Origin: an uncultured Flavobacteriales bacterium | GTDB lineage: Bacteria; Bacteroidota; Bacteroidia; Flavobacteriales_D; SKUL01 | Direction of reading: 5' to 3' | Assembly (NCBI GenBank): GCA_937911795.1 | Contig: CALDPJ010000076.1 | Location: forward strand, 1-8,541 | Length of the DNA stretch: 8,541 nt | In this document: one piece after another, positions 1-6,023 of the stretch | Numbering within the stretch: the stretch's first letter is position 1 | How the letters are laid out: each line of letters begins with the position of its first letter | Position numbers and translations under genes: made by a program | The notes under the pieces: model-generated | The model's database searches: none | What the model was told of the DNA's origin: nothing | The model's input: only the letters and a program-made list of their open reading frames with translations

Positions 1-914
1 GGTAATCCTTCTGTTATGGTTTGAAAGGTGAGACCTCCGTCCGATGAGCGGTATAAACGACTGGAAACAGCGTAAACAATTTCCGGATTTGTGGGATGTA
101 GTGCAACTTCGCGAATGTTGCTGTTGTGAATTTTAAACCACGATCCTGCGCCATCCTCGGTTTTAAAAAGTCCGTCGTTGGTAGCCAGATATAATGTCTG
201 TGAATCAGTAGGATCCATGATCATCCAGTTGCTCTTAACGCCATCGCTGATGTTCCAGGCCATGCCCGTTGTCTGCCACGTTGAGCCATAGTCGGTGGAT
301 TTTAAAACTCCGACACCGTTATAGTCATTCGCGTCGCGGTCGCCCGTCGCGATGTAGATGATTTCAGGGTTGGCGGGATCTACCGCAATTCCGGATACAC
401 CCATGCTTGGCAAGTGATCGGTGAGGGGAGTCCAGGATTGGCCTGCATCTTCCGATCGCCACAAGCCGCCCGCAGGTGTTCCCACGTAAATTGTATTTTG
501 ATTCCCCGGCTCTTCATAAATAAAGTTCACGCGACCAATCCCCGGATTCCAGCCGTTTTGGTTGGACCACATTTTTGGCCCAAGTTCCTGCCAGTTTCCA
601 TTGCTGTTTCTGGCAACCTGCTGAGCATTGCGCCCTTTTGTAGCAGTAAACTTGTAATATTCGGTGTAGCGCTGGTGTCTCGGCGGAAATTCTCCCGACG
701 GATAAACCCGCATTTCTGTCTCGTATTCCCAGCGTTTATACGGTTTCCAGCCACTTCCCCGGACGTTTTCCATATTGTTCCAGGTCGATTCAAACTCAGC
801 CTGAATTTCATAAAAATTTGCACGACCGTCGTGTAGCATATCAGCCCATTTTTGTGACTGTGATTCGGAAGCGGAAAAGAGGATGATGGCCGTTAATAAC
901 AGTAATCTCAACAT
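1..914 (-). CDS. Secreted Asp-box (sortilin/BNR-like) beta-propeller protein, N-terminal part
   Basis: Reading from an ATG at 914 gives 304 codons with no stop, so the gene runs off the left edge and its C-terminus is missing. Residues 1-21 form a signal peptide: MLRLLLLTAIILFSASES followed by a polar QSQ stretch. Residues 22-110 are rich in Trp, Tyr and charged residues and match no domain I can name. From about residue 110 there is a beta-propeller with regularly spaced Asp boxes (S-x-D-x-G-x-T-W): SEDAGQSW (154-161), STDYGSTW (206-213), TEDGAGSW (252-259) and SSDGGLTF (290-297). Between them are blade strands of the type 'NPEIIYIATGD' and 'DSQTLYLATNDGLF'. In Bacteroidota such sortilin/VPS10-like or glycosidase-like propellers are usually exported, often with a C-terminal type IX secretion sorting domain; that end would lie outside the window. 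Substrate and enzymatic activity cannot be deduced, because Asp boxes are structural. Transcription is divergent from mnmD. Confidence 0.88.
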   Translation of the reverse strand, partial: MLRLLLLTAIILFSASESQSQKWADMLHDGRANFYEIQAEFESTWNNMENVRGSGWKPYKRWEYETEMRVYPSGEFPPRHQRYTEYYKFTATKGRNAQQVARNSNGNWQELGPKMWSNQNGWNPGIGRVNFIYEEPGNQNTIYVGTPAGGLWRSEDAGQSWTPLTDHLPSMGVSGIAVDPANPEIIYIATGDRDANDYNGVGVLKSTDYGSTWQTTGMAWNISDGVKSNWMIMDPTDSQTLYLATNDGLFKTEDGAGSWFKIHNSNIREVALHPTNPEIVYAVSSRLYRSSDGGLTFQTITEGL

Positions 915-982
915 GTAAAAAGGTGTCTTTGATTTGGAAATGAATAGAAAACACTGGTTTTGTGAGCGCTTTCTGAAGTTTC

Positions 983-990
983 CAAAGATA
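983..990 (-). promoter_or_regulatory. Candidate Bacteroidota -7 element for the beta-propeller gene
   Basis: The minus strand reads TATCTTTG here, an exact match to the Bacteroidota TANNTTTG element. It lies about 70 nt upstream of the ATG at 914. I see no clear TTTG -33 element at the expected distance. The motif is expected a few times by chance in a window of this size, so its position in a divergent intergenic region is the main support. Confidence 0.4.
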
Positions 991-1003
991 CTTTTTTATC
1001 GCC

Positions 1004-1011
1004 TACCTTTG
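1004..1011 (+). promoter_or_regulatory. Candidate Bacteroidota -7 element for mnmD
   Basis: The plus strand reads TACCTTTG, an exact TANNTTTG match, in the divergent region upstream of mnmD. Transcription would begin roughly at 1016-1020, upstream of every plausible mnmD start. There is no good TTTG -33 box. The motif forms one arm of an imperfect inverted repeat with the opposing minus-strand element (981-990 and 1004-1013, 9 of 10 positions matching). Confidence 0.4.
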
Positions 1012-1113
1012 GATCCAGAATCTCTATAATCTCTGAAAGCCATTCCCGAAAAGCGCAACAATAGCAGCAACTATCATCGCATTCTAACAGGCGACGGATC
1101 TGACAGCATTCGG

Positions 1114-1728
1114 GTGGAAAGTCTGGATGAAACCTATCATTCTCAGCATGGAGCGGTTCAGGAATCACAGCATGTTTTTATCGAAAGCGGCTTTATGGCT
1201 ATCGCCGGTTCAGCATCACCGCTAAAGATCTTTGAAATGGGCTTCGGAACCGGGTTGAATGCACTACTAACGTGGATAGCTGCCGAAAACTCGAATAAGC
1301 AGGTTGGGTATGTTTCGGTAGAAAAATATCCATTGCCGGTTGAGCTAGTTCAGGGACTTGGGTATTCGAACAATACAAATTATGCAGAAAAATTTCCGGC
1401 GCTCCATCGGGCTGATTGGGAGAAGCCGGTACAAATGTCGGCCAATTTTACACTTACAAAACTGTGTTCGGATCTCGATGAAATTGAACTTAAACCGGAG
1501 TTTGATCTCGTCTACTATGACGCTTTCGGACCACGGGTACAACCGAACATGTGGACGACGCAGAAACTGGAGATCGTTTATAACCTGATGAAGCCGGGTG
1601 GACGAATGGTGACTTATTGCGCGCAGGGGCAGTTCCGCCGAAATCTTAAAGAGGTCGGTTTTGTGTGGAACCCGGCACCGGGACCACCGGGGAAGCGCGA
1701 AATGACCATAGCAGAAAAAGCAGTCTGA
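1114..1728 (+). CDS. mnmD: MnmD-type tRNA (5-methylaminomethyl-2-thiouridine) methyltransferase
   Basis: This is a SAM-dependent methyltransferase of the family equivalent to the N-terminal half of E. coli MnmC. That family methylates the aminomethyl group on wobble U34 of certain tRNAs in the cytoplasm. Visible motifs, numbered from the GTG at 1114: 'ETYHSQHGAVQES' (6-18), the SAM-binding glycine loop EMGFGTGLNA (41-50), the catalytic-region YYDAFGP...QPNMW (134-147), YCAQGQFRRNLKEVGF (168-183) and the family signature PGPPGKREMT (189-198). There is no FAD domain, so it is a stand-alone MnmD. The start is uncertain. In frame just upstream (1081-1113) lies ILTGDGSDSIRV, which resembles the conserved N-terminus of the family, but there is no ATG, GTG or TTG between the in-frame TAA at 1027-1029 and the GTG at 1114. 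The gene probably starts with a rare codon or lacks the usual first strand. Its stop overlaps the start of the downstream Nudix gene. Confidence 0.87.
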   Translation: MESLDETYHSQHGAVQESQHVFIESGFMAIAGSASPLKIFEMGFGTGLNALLTWIAAENSNKQVGYVSVEKYPLPVELVQGLGYSNNTNYAEKFPALHRADWEKPVQMSANFTLTKLCSDLDEIELKPEFDLVYYDAFGPRVQPNMWTTQKLEIVYNLMKPGGRMVTYCAQGQFRRNLKEVGFVWNPAPGPPGKREMTIAEKAV

Positions 1729-2147
1729 TGGAATCCTTCACGATTCGCGTATATGGAATAATTATTCACGAACAGCAACTGTGTTTGTCGCGTGAGCGGA
1801 TTCAGAATGAGCTGTACGTTAAATTCCCGGGTGGTGGATTGGAATTCGGTGAGGGAACGAAAGAATGTCTGCAGCGGGAAATGCTGGAAGAAACAGAACA
1901 AGTGATTAGAACCGGGGATCATTTTTACACCACCGATTTTTTTCAGCCATCCTTGTTTCACGATCATCCGGTACAGGTAATCAGCATTTACTATTTCGCT
2001 GAATTTCTGAATCCGCAAAATTTGAAAACCGTTTCGCCTGAATCGAAAGATGAAGGTGTATTCTGGATTCCGATAAATGAATTATCACCGGCAATGCTGG
2101 ATCTGCCGATTGATAAAGTAGTGGCAGAAAAAATGATTCAATCGTAG
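1728..2147 (+). CDS. Nudix hydrolase
   Basis: The product has 139 residues, a normal length for a single-domain Nudix hydrolase, a family of Mg-dependent enzymes that cleave nucleoside diphosphates linked to another group. The Nudix box lies at residues 36-58: GGLEFGEGTKECLQ, then REMLEETEQ. The metal-binding RE..EE core is intact, but the conserved Gly after EET is replaced by Glu. The flanking N-terminal strand 'FTIRVYGIIIHEQQLCLSRE' and the late 'GVFWIPINELS' fit the fold. The substrate cannot be predicted from this. I chose the ATG at 1728, which overlaps the mnmD stop (TGATG), because an earlier in-frame ATG at 1665 adds a Gly/Pro-rich, non-homologous stretch that merely reads mnmD out of frame. 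The overlap suggests translational coupling with mnmD and cotranscription. The gene ends 7 nt from the oppositely oriented 2155-2532 gene. Confidence 0.9.
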   Translation: MESFTIRVYGIIIHEQQLCLSRERIQNELYVKFPGGGLEFGEGTKECLQREMLEETEQVIRTGDHFYTTDFFQPSLFHDHPVQVISIYYFAEFLNPQNLKTVSPESKDEGVFWIPINELSPAMLDLPIDKVVAEKMIQS

Positions 2148-2154
2148 AGTACGG

Positions 2155-2532
2155 CTACTTGTGTCGGATCTCTTTGCCTAGCTGGCCGTTTTTATAATGA
2201 AATTCCGCGCGTAGCGAACCATCCGGAGCATACTCATATCGCACACCGTCTTCTATACCGGCTTTGTATGTTTCCTCCAGTTTTTTATTGCCGTTGTCAT
2301 AGTAATAGGTCCAGACTCCATCTTCGACACCGTTTTTGTAAAAACCAGTGTATTCTACCTTACCATTCGGAAAATACGCTTCTTCCTTTACTATTTTTTC
2401 ATTCTCAGCACTGCCTTTCATCCAGACAACGAATTCCGGAGTTCCGTCATCATAAGTGGAAACCACATGCATCTTCTGAGCCTGTACATGTTGAGTGGTC
2501 AAAATAATTACGAACAGAATGAATAAACGCAT
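2155..2532 (-). CDS. Exported MORN/YwqK-like repeat protein
   Basis: A 125-residue protein with a signal peptide (MRLFILFVIILTTQHVQAQ, cleavage near residue 18) followed by degenerate MORN-variant repeats: 'YFPNGKVEYTGFYKNGVEDG' (53-72), 'WTYYYDNGNKKLEETYKAGIEDG' split across 74-96, and 'YEYAPDGSLRAEFHYKNGQ' (99-117). The alternating NGK/DG turns and aromatic strands are typical of the MORN_2 family, often labelled 'toxin-antitoxin system YwqK family antitoxin' in databases. Nothing here supports a toxin-antitoxin role: no partner gene is adjacent and the protein is exported. It lies 41 nt downstream of the TonB-dependent receptor on the same strand, so it may be cotranscribed or use its own promoter in the gap. 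Location is probably periplasmic or outer surface. Function unknown. Confidence 0.85.
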   Translation of the reverse strand: MRLFILFVIILTTQHVQAQKMHVVSTYDDGTPEFVVWMKGSAENEKIVKEEAYFPNGKVEYTGFYKNGVEDGVWTYYYDNGNKKLEETYKAGIEDGVRYEYAPDGSLRAEFHYKNGQLGKEIRHK

Positions 2533-2565
2533 AAATTAAAATTTGAGGGTAGGGGAAAGGATACG

Positions 2566-2573
2566 CAAAACTA
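2566..2573 (-). promoter_or_regulatory. Candidate -7 promoter element for the MORN-repeat gene
   Basis: The minus strand reads TAGTTTTG, an exact TANNTTTG match, directly after the receptor stop codon. A transcript would start near 2559 and leave a leader of about 25-30 nt before the ATG at 2532. A TTTG lies upstream at 2588-2591 with a 14-nt gap, shorter than the usual spacing of the -33 box. It would let the small gene be expressed independently of the receptor. Confidence 0.35.
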
Positions 2574-5147
2574 CTAAAAGCGCACCACAAATTTCACATT
2601 AAGCCTTCGGTTGGTCAGATAATTCGGAATGGCATAAGATTGATTCGAATCATCTTTGATCCATAAATAGGAGACAACATTATTGGCTCCAAACAGATTG
2701 AAAATTTCCAGGCTGACATAGGCCGCGTTAAAATGGCTGAAGAAACCGGTAGTTTTCCGCTCCTTTTTCTTGCTGATAAAATCGTAGGAGAAGCCGATAT
2801 CAACGCGTTTATAGGAAGTCGTTCGCAGCGTGTCGCGAAATCTTTCGTGCGTGGGTGGACCATATGGCAGACCCAAACCGAACAGAAGGCTCAGATGCAC
2901 CCTGAATTGAGGCCAGTTCGGCATTTCGTCCTGAAAGAATAAATTGAAATTGAGCCGTTGATCCGTCGGTCGGGGAATAAATCCCGGTACAATTAATAAG
3001 CTGTCTACGCTTACCTGATCTGCAGTGTAGCCCGGAACGATCTTTTGCCCGTTTACATTGTAATGCTGATAGAATTCATCGTCTTCAATGTCCTCACGCG
3101 TTTGCATGAGCGACAATGCAGCCCACGATTCGATTCCTTTGATAAATTCTCCGTTGAGCTTGAAATCTATTCCGGTTGCGTAACCGTTGGCATTGTTGGT
3201 TGCGTAGTAACGCAGACGGACATTGTCTACTTCATAAGGAATAATGTCGAGCAAGTGTTTGTAATACACTTCCGTCACAAACTTGAATGGTCGTTTCCAA
3301 AACATAAAATTCAAGTCGGTTCCCAGCACAAAGTGAATTGATTTCTGAGCGCGTATTTCAGGATTGAGTGTGCCGTTGAAATCCCTCAGTTCACGGTAAA
3401 ACGGCGGTTGATAATAAATTCCGGATGCAAGTTTGAATACTACATCACGGGTCAGAATGGTGGAGTCATTGAGAATTTTTTCCCAACGCGGTTTATAGGT
3501 AATATTTCCGCGGGGACTGATGACCAGTTGATCATTGAAATTCCAGTAATTTGCCCGCACTCCCAGATTGGTTGTAAGAATGGCATCATTGTTTAGTGTA
3601 TGCGACCAGCTGTCCTGCAGATAGGCGCTGAACCGGTTGCTTTGCATCTGAAGCTGAGTTTTGAGCACGTACGGAAAAACGATCTGCTGGCCCGGTTGAA
3701 GCGAAGGGTTTGTATAGCCAACCGAATCCTGTGGATGTGGTACAGAATATCCTGCAGAGTCGAGCATTTCCCACTCATCGATCTTGTCAAAAATCTGTTC
3801 ATGTTTATAATCTGCGCCCCATTGAACATAATGCTGCCCGGCTTCGTGAAAACCTTTCAGAGCAACACTGGCAACATTCGCTTCAAGTTCGTTTCTGGCG
3901 TGCCTCAGAAATCCTCCGACGCCTCTGCTGCGTGCTGCTTCACTGAATTCATCTGATCCGAAATCCCGTTCAATTTCTTCGAGCCGGTATTCCCCGAGCA
4001 CATCAAAATGTTCATTTTCGAGCGTCGTAAAAACCGACCCGGTTAGTTTGATCAACGATTTTTTCGTCAGTTGATAATCAAACGCCAGGGCACCGAATGC
4101 AGTTTCGTGGCGGGTTTTCTCTTCTCCTTCGAAAAATACCGTGAAGCGCAAGGTTTCATTGAGTGTACCAAGTTCAGTTTCCCGGTTCTGCGGAACAAAA
4201 TTATAATTGTTTTGACCATAGCTACCGAGCAATCCTACCTGAAGTTTTTCTGTGATATCGTACGTTAAATAAGTTTGTAAATCGGCAAACCACGGTCGGT
4301 AATCGCCTTGGGTGTCGAGTGAGCCGAGCAGATATTGGTTGGATTGATAGCGAATTCCGGTGATGTGTGTGAAGCGCTGGTTTTTGGATATACCTTCAAA
4401 ATGAACCGATCCGCCGAGGAGGCTGACCATCGCCGATCCACTGAATTCGGTTGGTTTTTTATATCGGATATCCAACACAGAAGAAAGTTTGTCACCGTAT
4501 CTGGCTTCAAATCCGCCGGCAGAAAAATTCACAGAACCGATCAAATCCACGTTGGGAAAACTGAGCCCTTCCTGTTGACCAACCCGCACCAGAAATGGTC
4601 TGTAAACTTCAATGTCATTGACATAAATCAGATTTTCTTCATAACTGCCCCCGCGAACAGAATACGAACTGCTGAGCTCATTGCGTAAAACAACACCCAC
4701 CGCTCCGGTGAGTAAACCTTCGATTCCCGGCCGCACCATCGGCAACTCTTTTGCCGAACGAATCTGAATCGGTTGCATGGGGCTGGTTCGGACACGGTAA
4801 TCTTCGACCACAAAATCTGCCATTTCACGTATGCGCATCAAAACATCCACCTGCTGAATTTCGCCGGGCAATAGTCGGGTCTTAAACTTTTGCATTTCGA
4901 ATGAGGCGTGAGAAATAACAATTTCCAGGCTGTCATAAGCAGGAAGGGAAATACTGAATTTCCCGAGTGAGTCTGAAACTACCCCAATTCCGTTTTGAAG
5001 GTTGTAAATATTGGCAAATTCTACCGGAGCACCTTCATGATCGGTGAGTGTTCCCTGAATGGCACCGGTCTCGTTTTGAGCAGTCGCCACTACTGATAGG
5101 ATCAGCAGACTCAATACCAGCACACTTTGAATCAAAAGAGTCCTCAC
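2574..5147 (-). CDS. TonB-dependent outer-membrane receptor with N-terminal carboxypeptidase-regulatory-like domain
   Basis: The product has 857 residues. A signal peptide spans 1-24 (MRTLLIQSVLVLSLLILSVV, then ATAQN). A carboxypeptidase-regulatory-like (CarboxypepD_reg) beta-sandwich lies at about 28-107 ('GAIQGTLTDHEGAPVEFANI', 'SDSLGKFSISLP'). The plug domain follows at about 125-232 ('SYSVRGGSYEENLIYVND', 'VNFSAGGFEARYGDKLSSVL'), and the rest is a 22-strand-type barrel ending in 'VKFVVRF' with terminal Phe, as expected for BAM-inserted barrels. Such receptors import ligands across the outer membrane using TonB energy. There is no STN signalling domain and no SusD partner, so a glycan-uptake label is not supported and the ligand is unknown. 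The start is a GTG at 5147, 9 nt after the stop of the upstream gene, with AGG a few bases before it; no other start gives the signal peptide. It is probably cotranscribed with 5157-5816. Confidence 0.93.
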   Translation of the reverse strand: MRTLLIQSVLVLSLLILSVVATAQNETGAIQGTLTDHEGAPVEFANIYNLQNGIGVVSDSLGKFSISLPAYDSLEIVISHASFEMQKFKTRLLPGEIQQVDVLMRIREMADFVVEDYRVRTSPMQPIQIRSAKELPMVRPGIEGLLTGAVGVVLRNELSSSYSVRGGSYEENLIYVNDIEVYRPFLVRVGQQEGLSFPNVDLIGSVNFSAGGFEARYGDKLSSVLDIRYKKPTEFSGSAMVSLLGGSVHFEGISKNQRFTHITGIRYQSNQYLLGSLDTQGDYRPWFADLQTYLTYDITEKLQVGLLGSYGQNNYNFVPQNRETELGTLNETLRFTVFFEGEEKTRHETAFGALAFDYQLTKKSLIKLTGSVFTTLENEHFDVLGEYRLEEIERDFGSDEFSEAARSRGVGGFLRHARNELEANVASVALKGFHEAGQHYVQWGADYKHEQIFDKIDEWEMLDSAGYSVPHPQDSVGYTNPSLQPGQQIVFPYVLKTQLQMQSNRFSAYLQDSWSHTLNNDAILTTNLGVRANYWNFNDQLVISPRGNITYKPRWEKILNDSTILTRDVVFKLASGIYYQPPFYRELRDFNGTLNPEIRAQKSIHFVLGTDLNFMFWKRPFKFVTEVYYKHLLDIIPYEVDNVRLRYYATNNANGYATGIDFKLNGEFIKGIESWAALSLMQTREDIEDDEFYQHYNVNGQKIVPGYTADQVSVDSLLIVPGFIPRPTDQRLNFNLFFQDEMPNWPQFRVHLSLLFGLGLPYGPPTHERFRDTLRTTSYKRVDIGFSYDFISKKKERKTTGFFSHFNAAYVSLEIFNLFGANNVVSYLWIKDDSNQSYAIPNYLTNRRLNVKFVVRF

Positions 5148-5156
5148 CAGCCTGCG

Positions 5157-5816
5157 CTATTTGTCTGAATTGTCTCTCTTTTTGAAAGCTCCGTCGCGCC
5201 ATGCTTCAATGAATTTCGCCCAGGCAATGGGGTTGAAAATATTCATAGGAGGTGCCTGACCGGCATAGTAAATCCGGTTTTGGTAATTCTGCATCTGGTA
5301 TTTGAAATTTTCGCTACCATCGGCGGGCATGGCTTCTCGTCGCGAAATCATATCCGCCTGAGCCAGATTGCGGGCGGCGCGTTCTGCATCGGTTTCGGGC
5401 AGGTCGAGGGCGAGAAAGGCTTCTTTAAACTGCTCGCGGGTTGGCCACGGATAAATTACTGTTTCAGCGAGCTGCACAGTATCGCGATACAACATCTGGA
5501 TCATTGAATATTTGCTCTCCGTTAAAGTATCGGGCAGCACGATGCTGTGACGACGGAAACCGACAGCCGAAAAGTTAATACTGTCTCCTTTTTGTGCAAC
5601 AAAAGAAAAATAGCCGTTCACATCCGACATAGTTCCCCGGTGCGAATCGGCGATAATGACATTTACAAACGGAACCGCTTCAAGGCTGTCGCCGGTTACG
5701 ATTACTCCCGAAAACTGTATCAAATCATCATCATTACCAGTTCTCTGAGCCTGCGCAGAAACCGCGACCAACATCAACCCGGTAAAAAGTAGTTTTGTAA
5801 ATTGCACTATCTTCAT
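5157..5816 (-). CDS. Exported carboxypeptidase-regulatory-like domain protein, receptor operon partner
   Basis: A 219-residue protein. The start is the ATG at 5816; a TTG at 5819 would add one residue and is less likely. Residues 1-24 are a signal peptide (MKIVQFTKLLFTGLMLVAVS, then AQAQ). Residues 34-115 form a carboxypeptidase-regulatory-like domain: 'FSGVIVTGDSLEAVPFVNVI' (35-54), 'SDVNGYFSFVAQKGDSINFS' (64-83), 'AVGFRRHSIVLPDTL'. This is the same fold as the N-terminus of the adjacent receptor. The C-terminal 100 residues are a separate module: 'TVIYPWPTREQFKEAFLALD' (119-138), a charged helical stretch, then 'NPIAWAKFIEAW' (195-206) and a Lys/Arg-rich tail. I recognise this as a recurrent Bacteroidota protein type but not its function. 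It lies immediately upstream of the receptor (9-nt gap), implying a shared transcript and a role at the outer membrane or in the periplasm. It lacks a lipobox and a barrel. Confidence 0.85.
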   Translation of the reverse strand: MKIVQFTKLLFTGLMLVAVSAQAQRTGNDDDLIQFSGVIVTGDSLEAVPFVNVIIADSHRGTMSDVNGYFSFVAQKGDSINFSAVGFRRHSIVLPDTLTESKYSMIQMLYRDTVQLAETVIYPWPTREQFKEAFLALDLPETDAERAARNLAQADMISRREAMPADGSENFKYQMQNYQNRIYYAGQAPPMNIFNPIAWAKFIEAWRDGAFKKRDNSDK

Positions 5817-5832
5817 CAATCAAAGTATATGG

Positions 5833-5861
5833 CGCTAAATTAATCAGATTATTCTTAAGCG
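5833..5861. promoter_or_regulatory. Imperfect dyad in the divergent region upstream of the receptor operon
   Basis: The segment has outer arms CGCT (5833-5836) and AGCG (5858-5861) enclosing an exact inner inverted repeat TAATC-A-GATTA (5841-5851). On the minus-strand transcript it could fold into a bulged AU-rich hairpin ending about 17 nt before the ATG at 5816. As DNA it could be an operator between the receptor operon and the sigma gene. The arms are short and AT-rich, so chance is quite possible. Confidence 0.22.
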
Positions 5862-6023
5862 TAGGTGGTGTCGGGATTGATGCAAATAAGTTATAAAAGT
5901 CATCCGTTGGATAATAAATCAGTGGTTCATGCTGCATTTAACTGCTGAATCGAAATATTATTTTCCGAATCTGTACAACTTTTCAGATAAACAATAGTCA
6001 GGGTGGGTGAGAAGCGAGATTAT

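Larger units (their letters stand above)
915..1113. other. Divergent intergenic region between the beta-propeller gene and mnmD
   Basis: About 200 bp without a convincing gene on either strand. It holds the two opposed TANNTTTG motifs and their inverted repeat (981-1013). It also holds an in-frame TAA (1027-1029) and an mnmD-like coding extension (about 1081-1113) that has no standard start codon. A minus-strand reading frame at 908-1168 covers the same DNA but is Cys-rich, antisense to mnmD, and shows no family resemblance. Confidence 0.6.

Noticed and set aside
414..836. Plus-strand open frame of 140 codons
   Set aside because: Lies antisense to the Asp-box propeller gene, whose minus frame has a signal peptide and four Asp boxes. 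The plus product has no recognisable domain.
908..1168. Minus-strand open frame of 86 codons across the divergent region
   Set aside because: Overlaps the mnmD start antisense and the propeller start, is Cys-rich and low in recognisable structure, and is better explained as a shadow.
1665..1727. Earlier ATG for the Nudix gene
   Set aside because: The extra 21 residues are an out-of-frame reading of the conserved mnmD PGPPGKREMT region; the ATG at 1728 begins the Nudix fold directly.
2155..2532. Toxin-antitoxin antitoxin (YwqK label)
   Set aside because: The protein has a signal peptide and no adjacent toxin candidate. The label reflects MORN-type repeats, not demonstrated antitoxin function.
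3600..3956. Plus-strand open frame of 118 codons inside the receptor gene
   Set aside because: Antisense to a continuous barrel coding sequence, with no start context and no domain resemblance.
2574..5816. SusC/SusD-type polysaccharide utilisation locus
   Set aside because: No SusD-like lipoprotein and no glycoside hydrolase gene adjoin the receptor; the partner is a CarboxypepD_reg protein.
5734..5937. Minus-strand 67-codon frame upstream of and overlapping the 219-residue gene
   Set aside because: It begins with an ATG and has ordinary composition at first, but overlaps the next gene by about 80 nt in another frame and resembles no family I know. Probably chance.
6003..6023. GTG start that lengthens the sigma factor by seven residues
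   Set aside because: The added residues lie outside sigma region 2, and the ATG at 6024 gives the normal family start.
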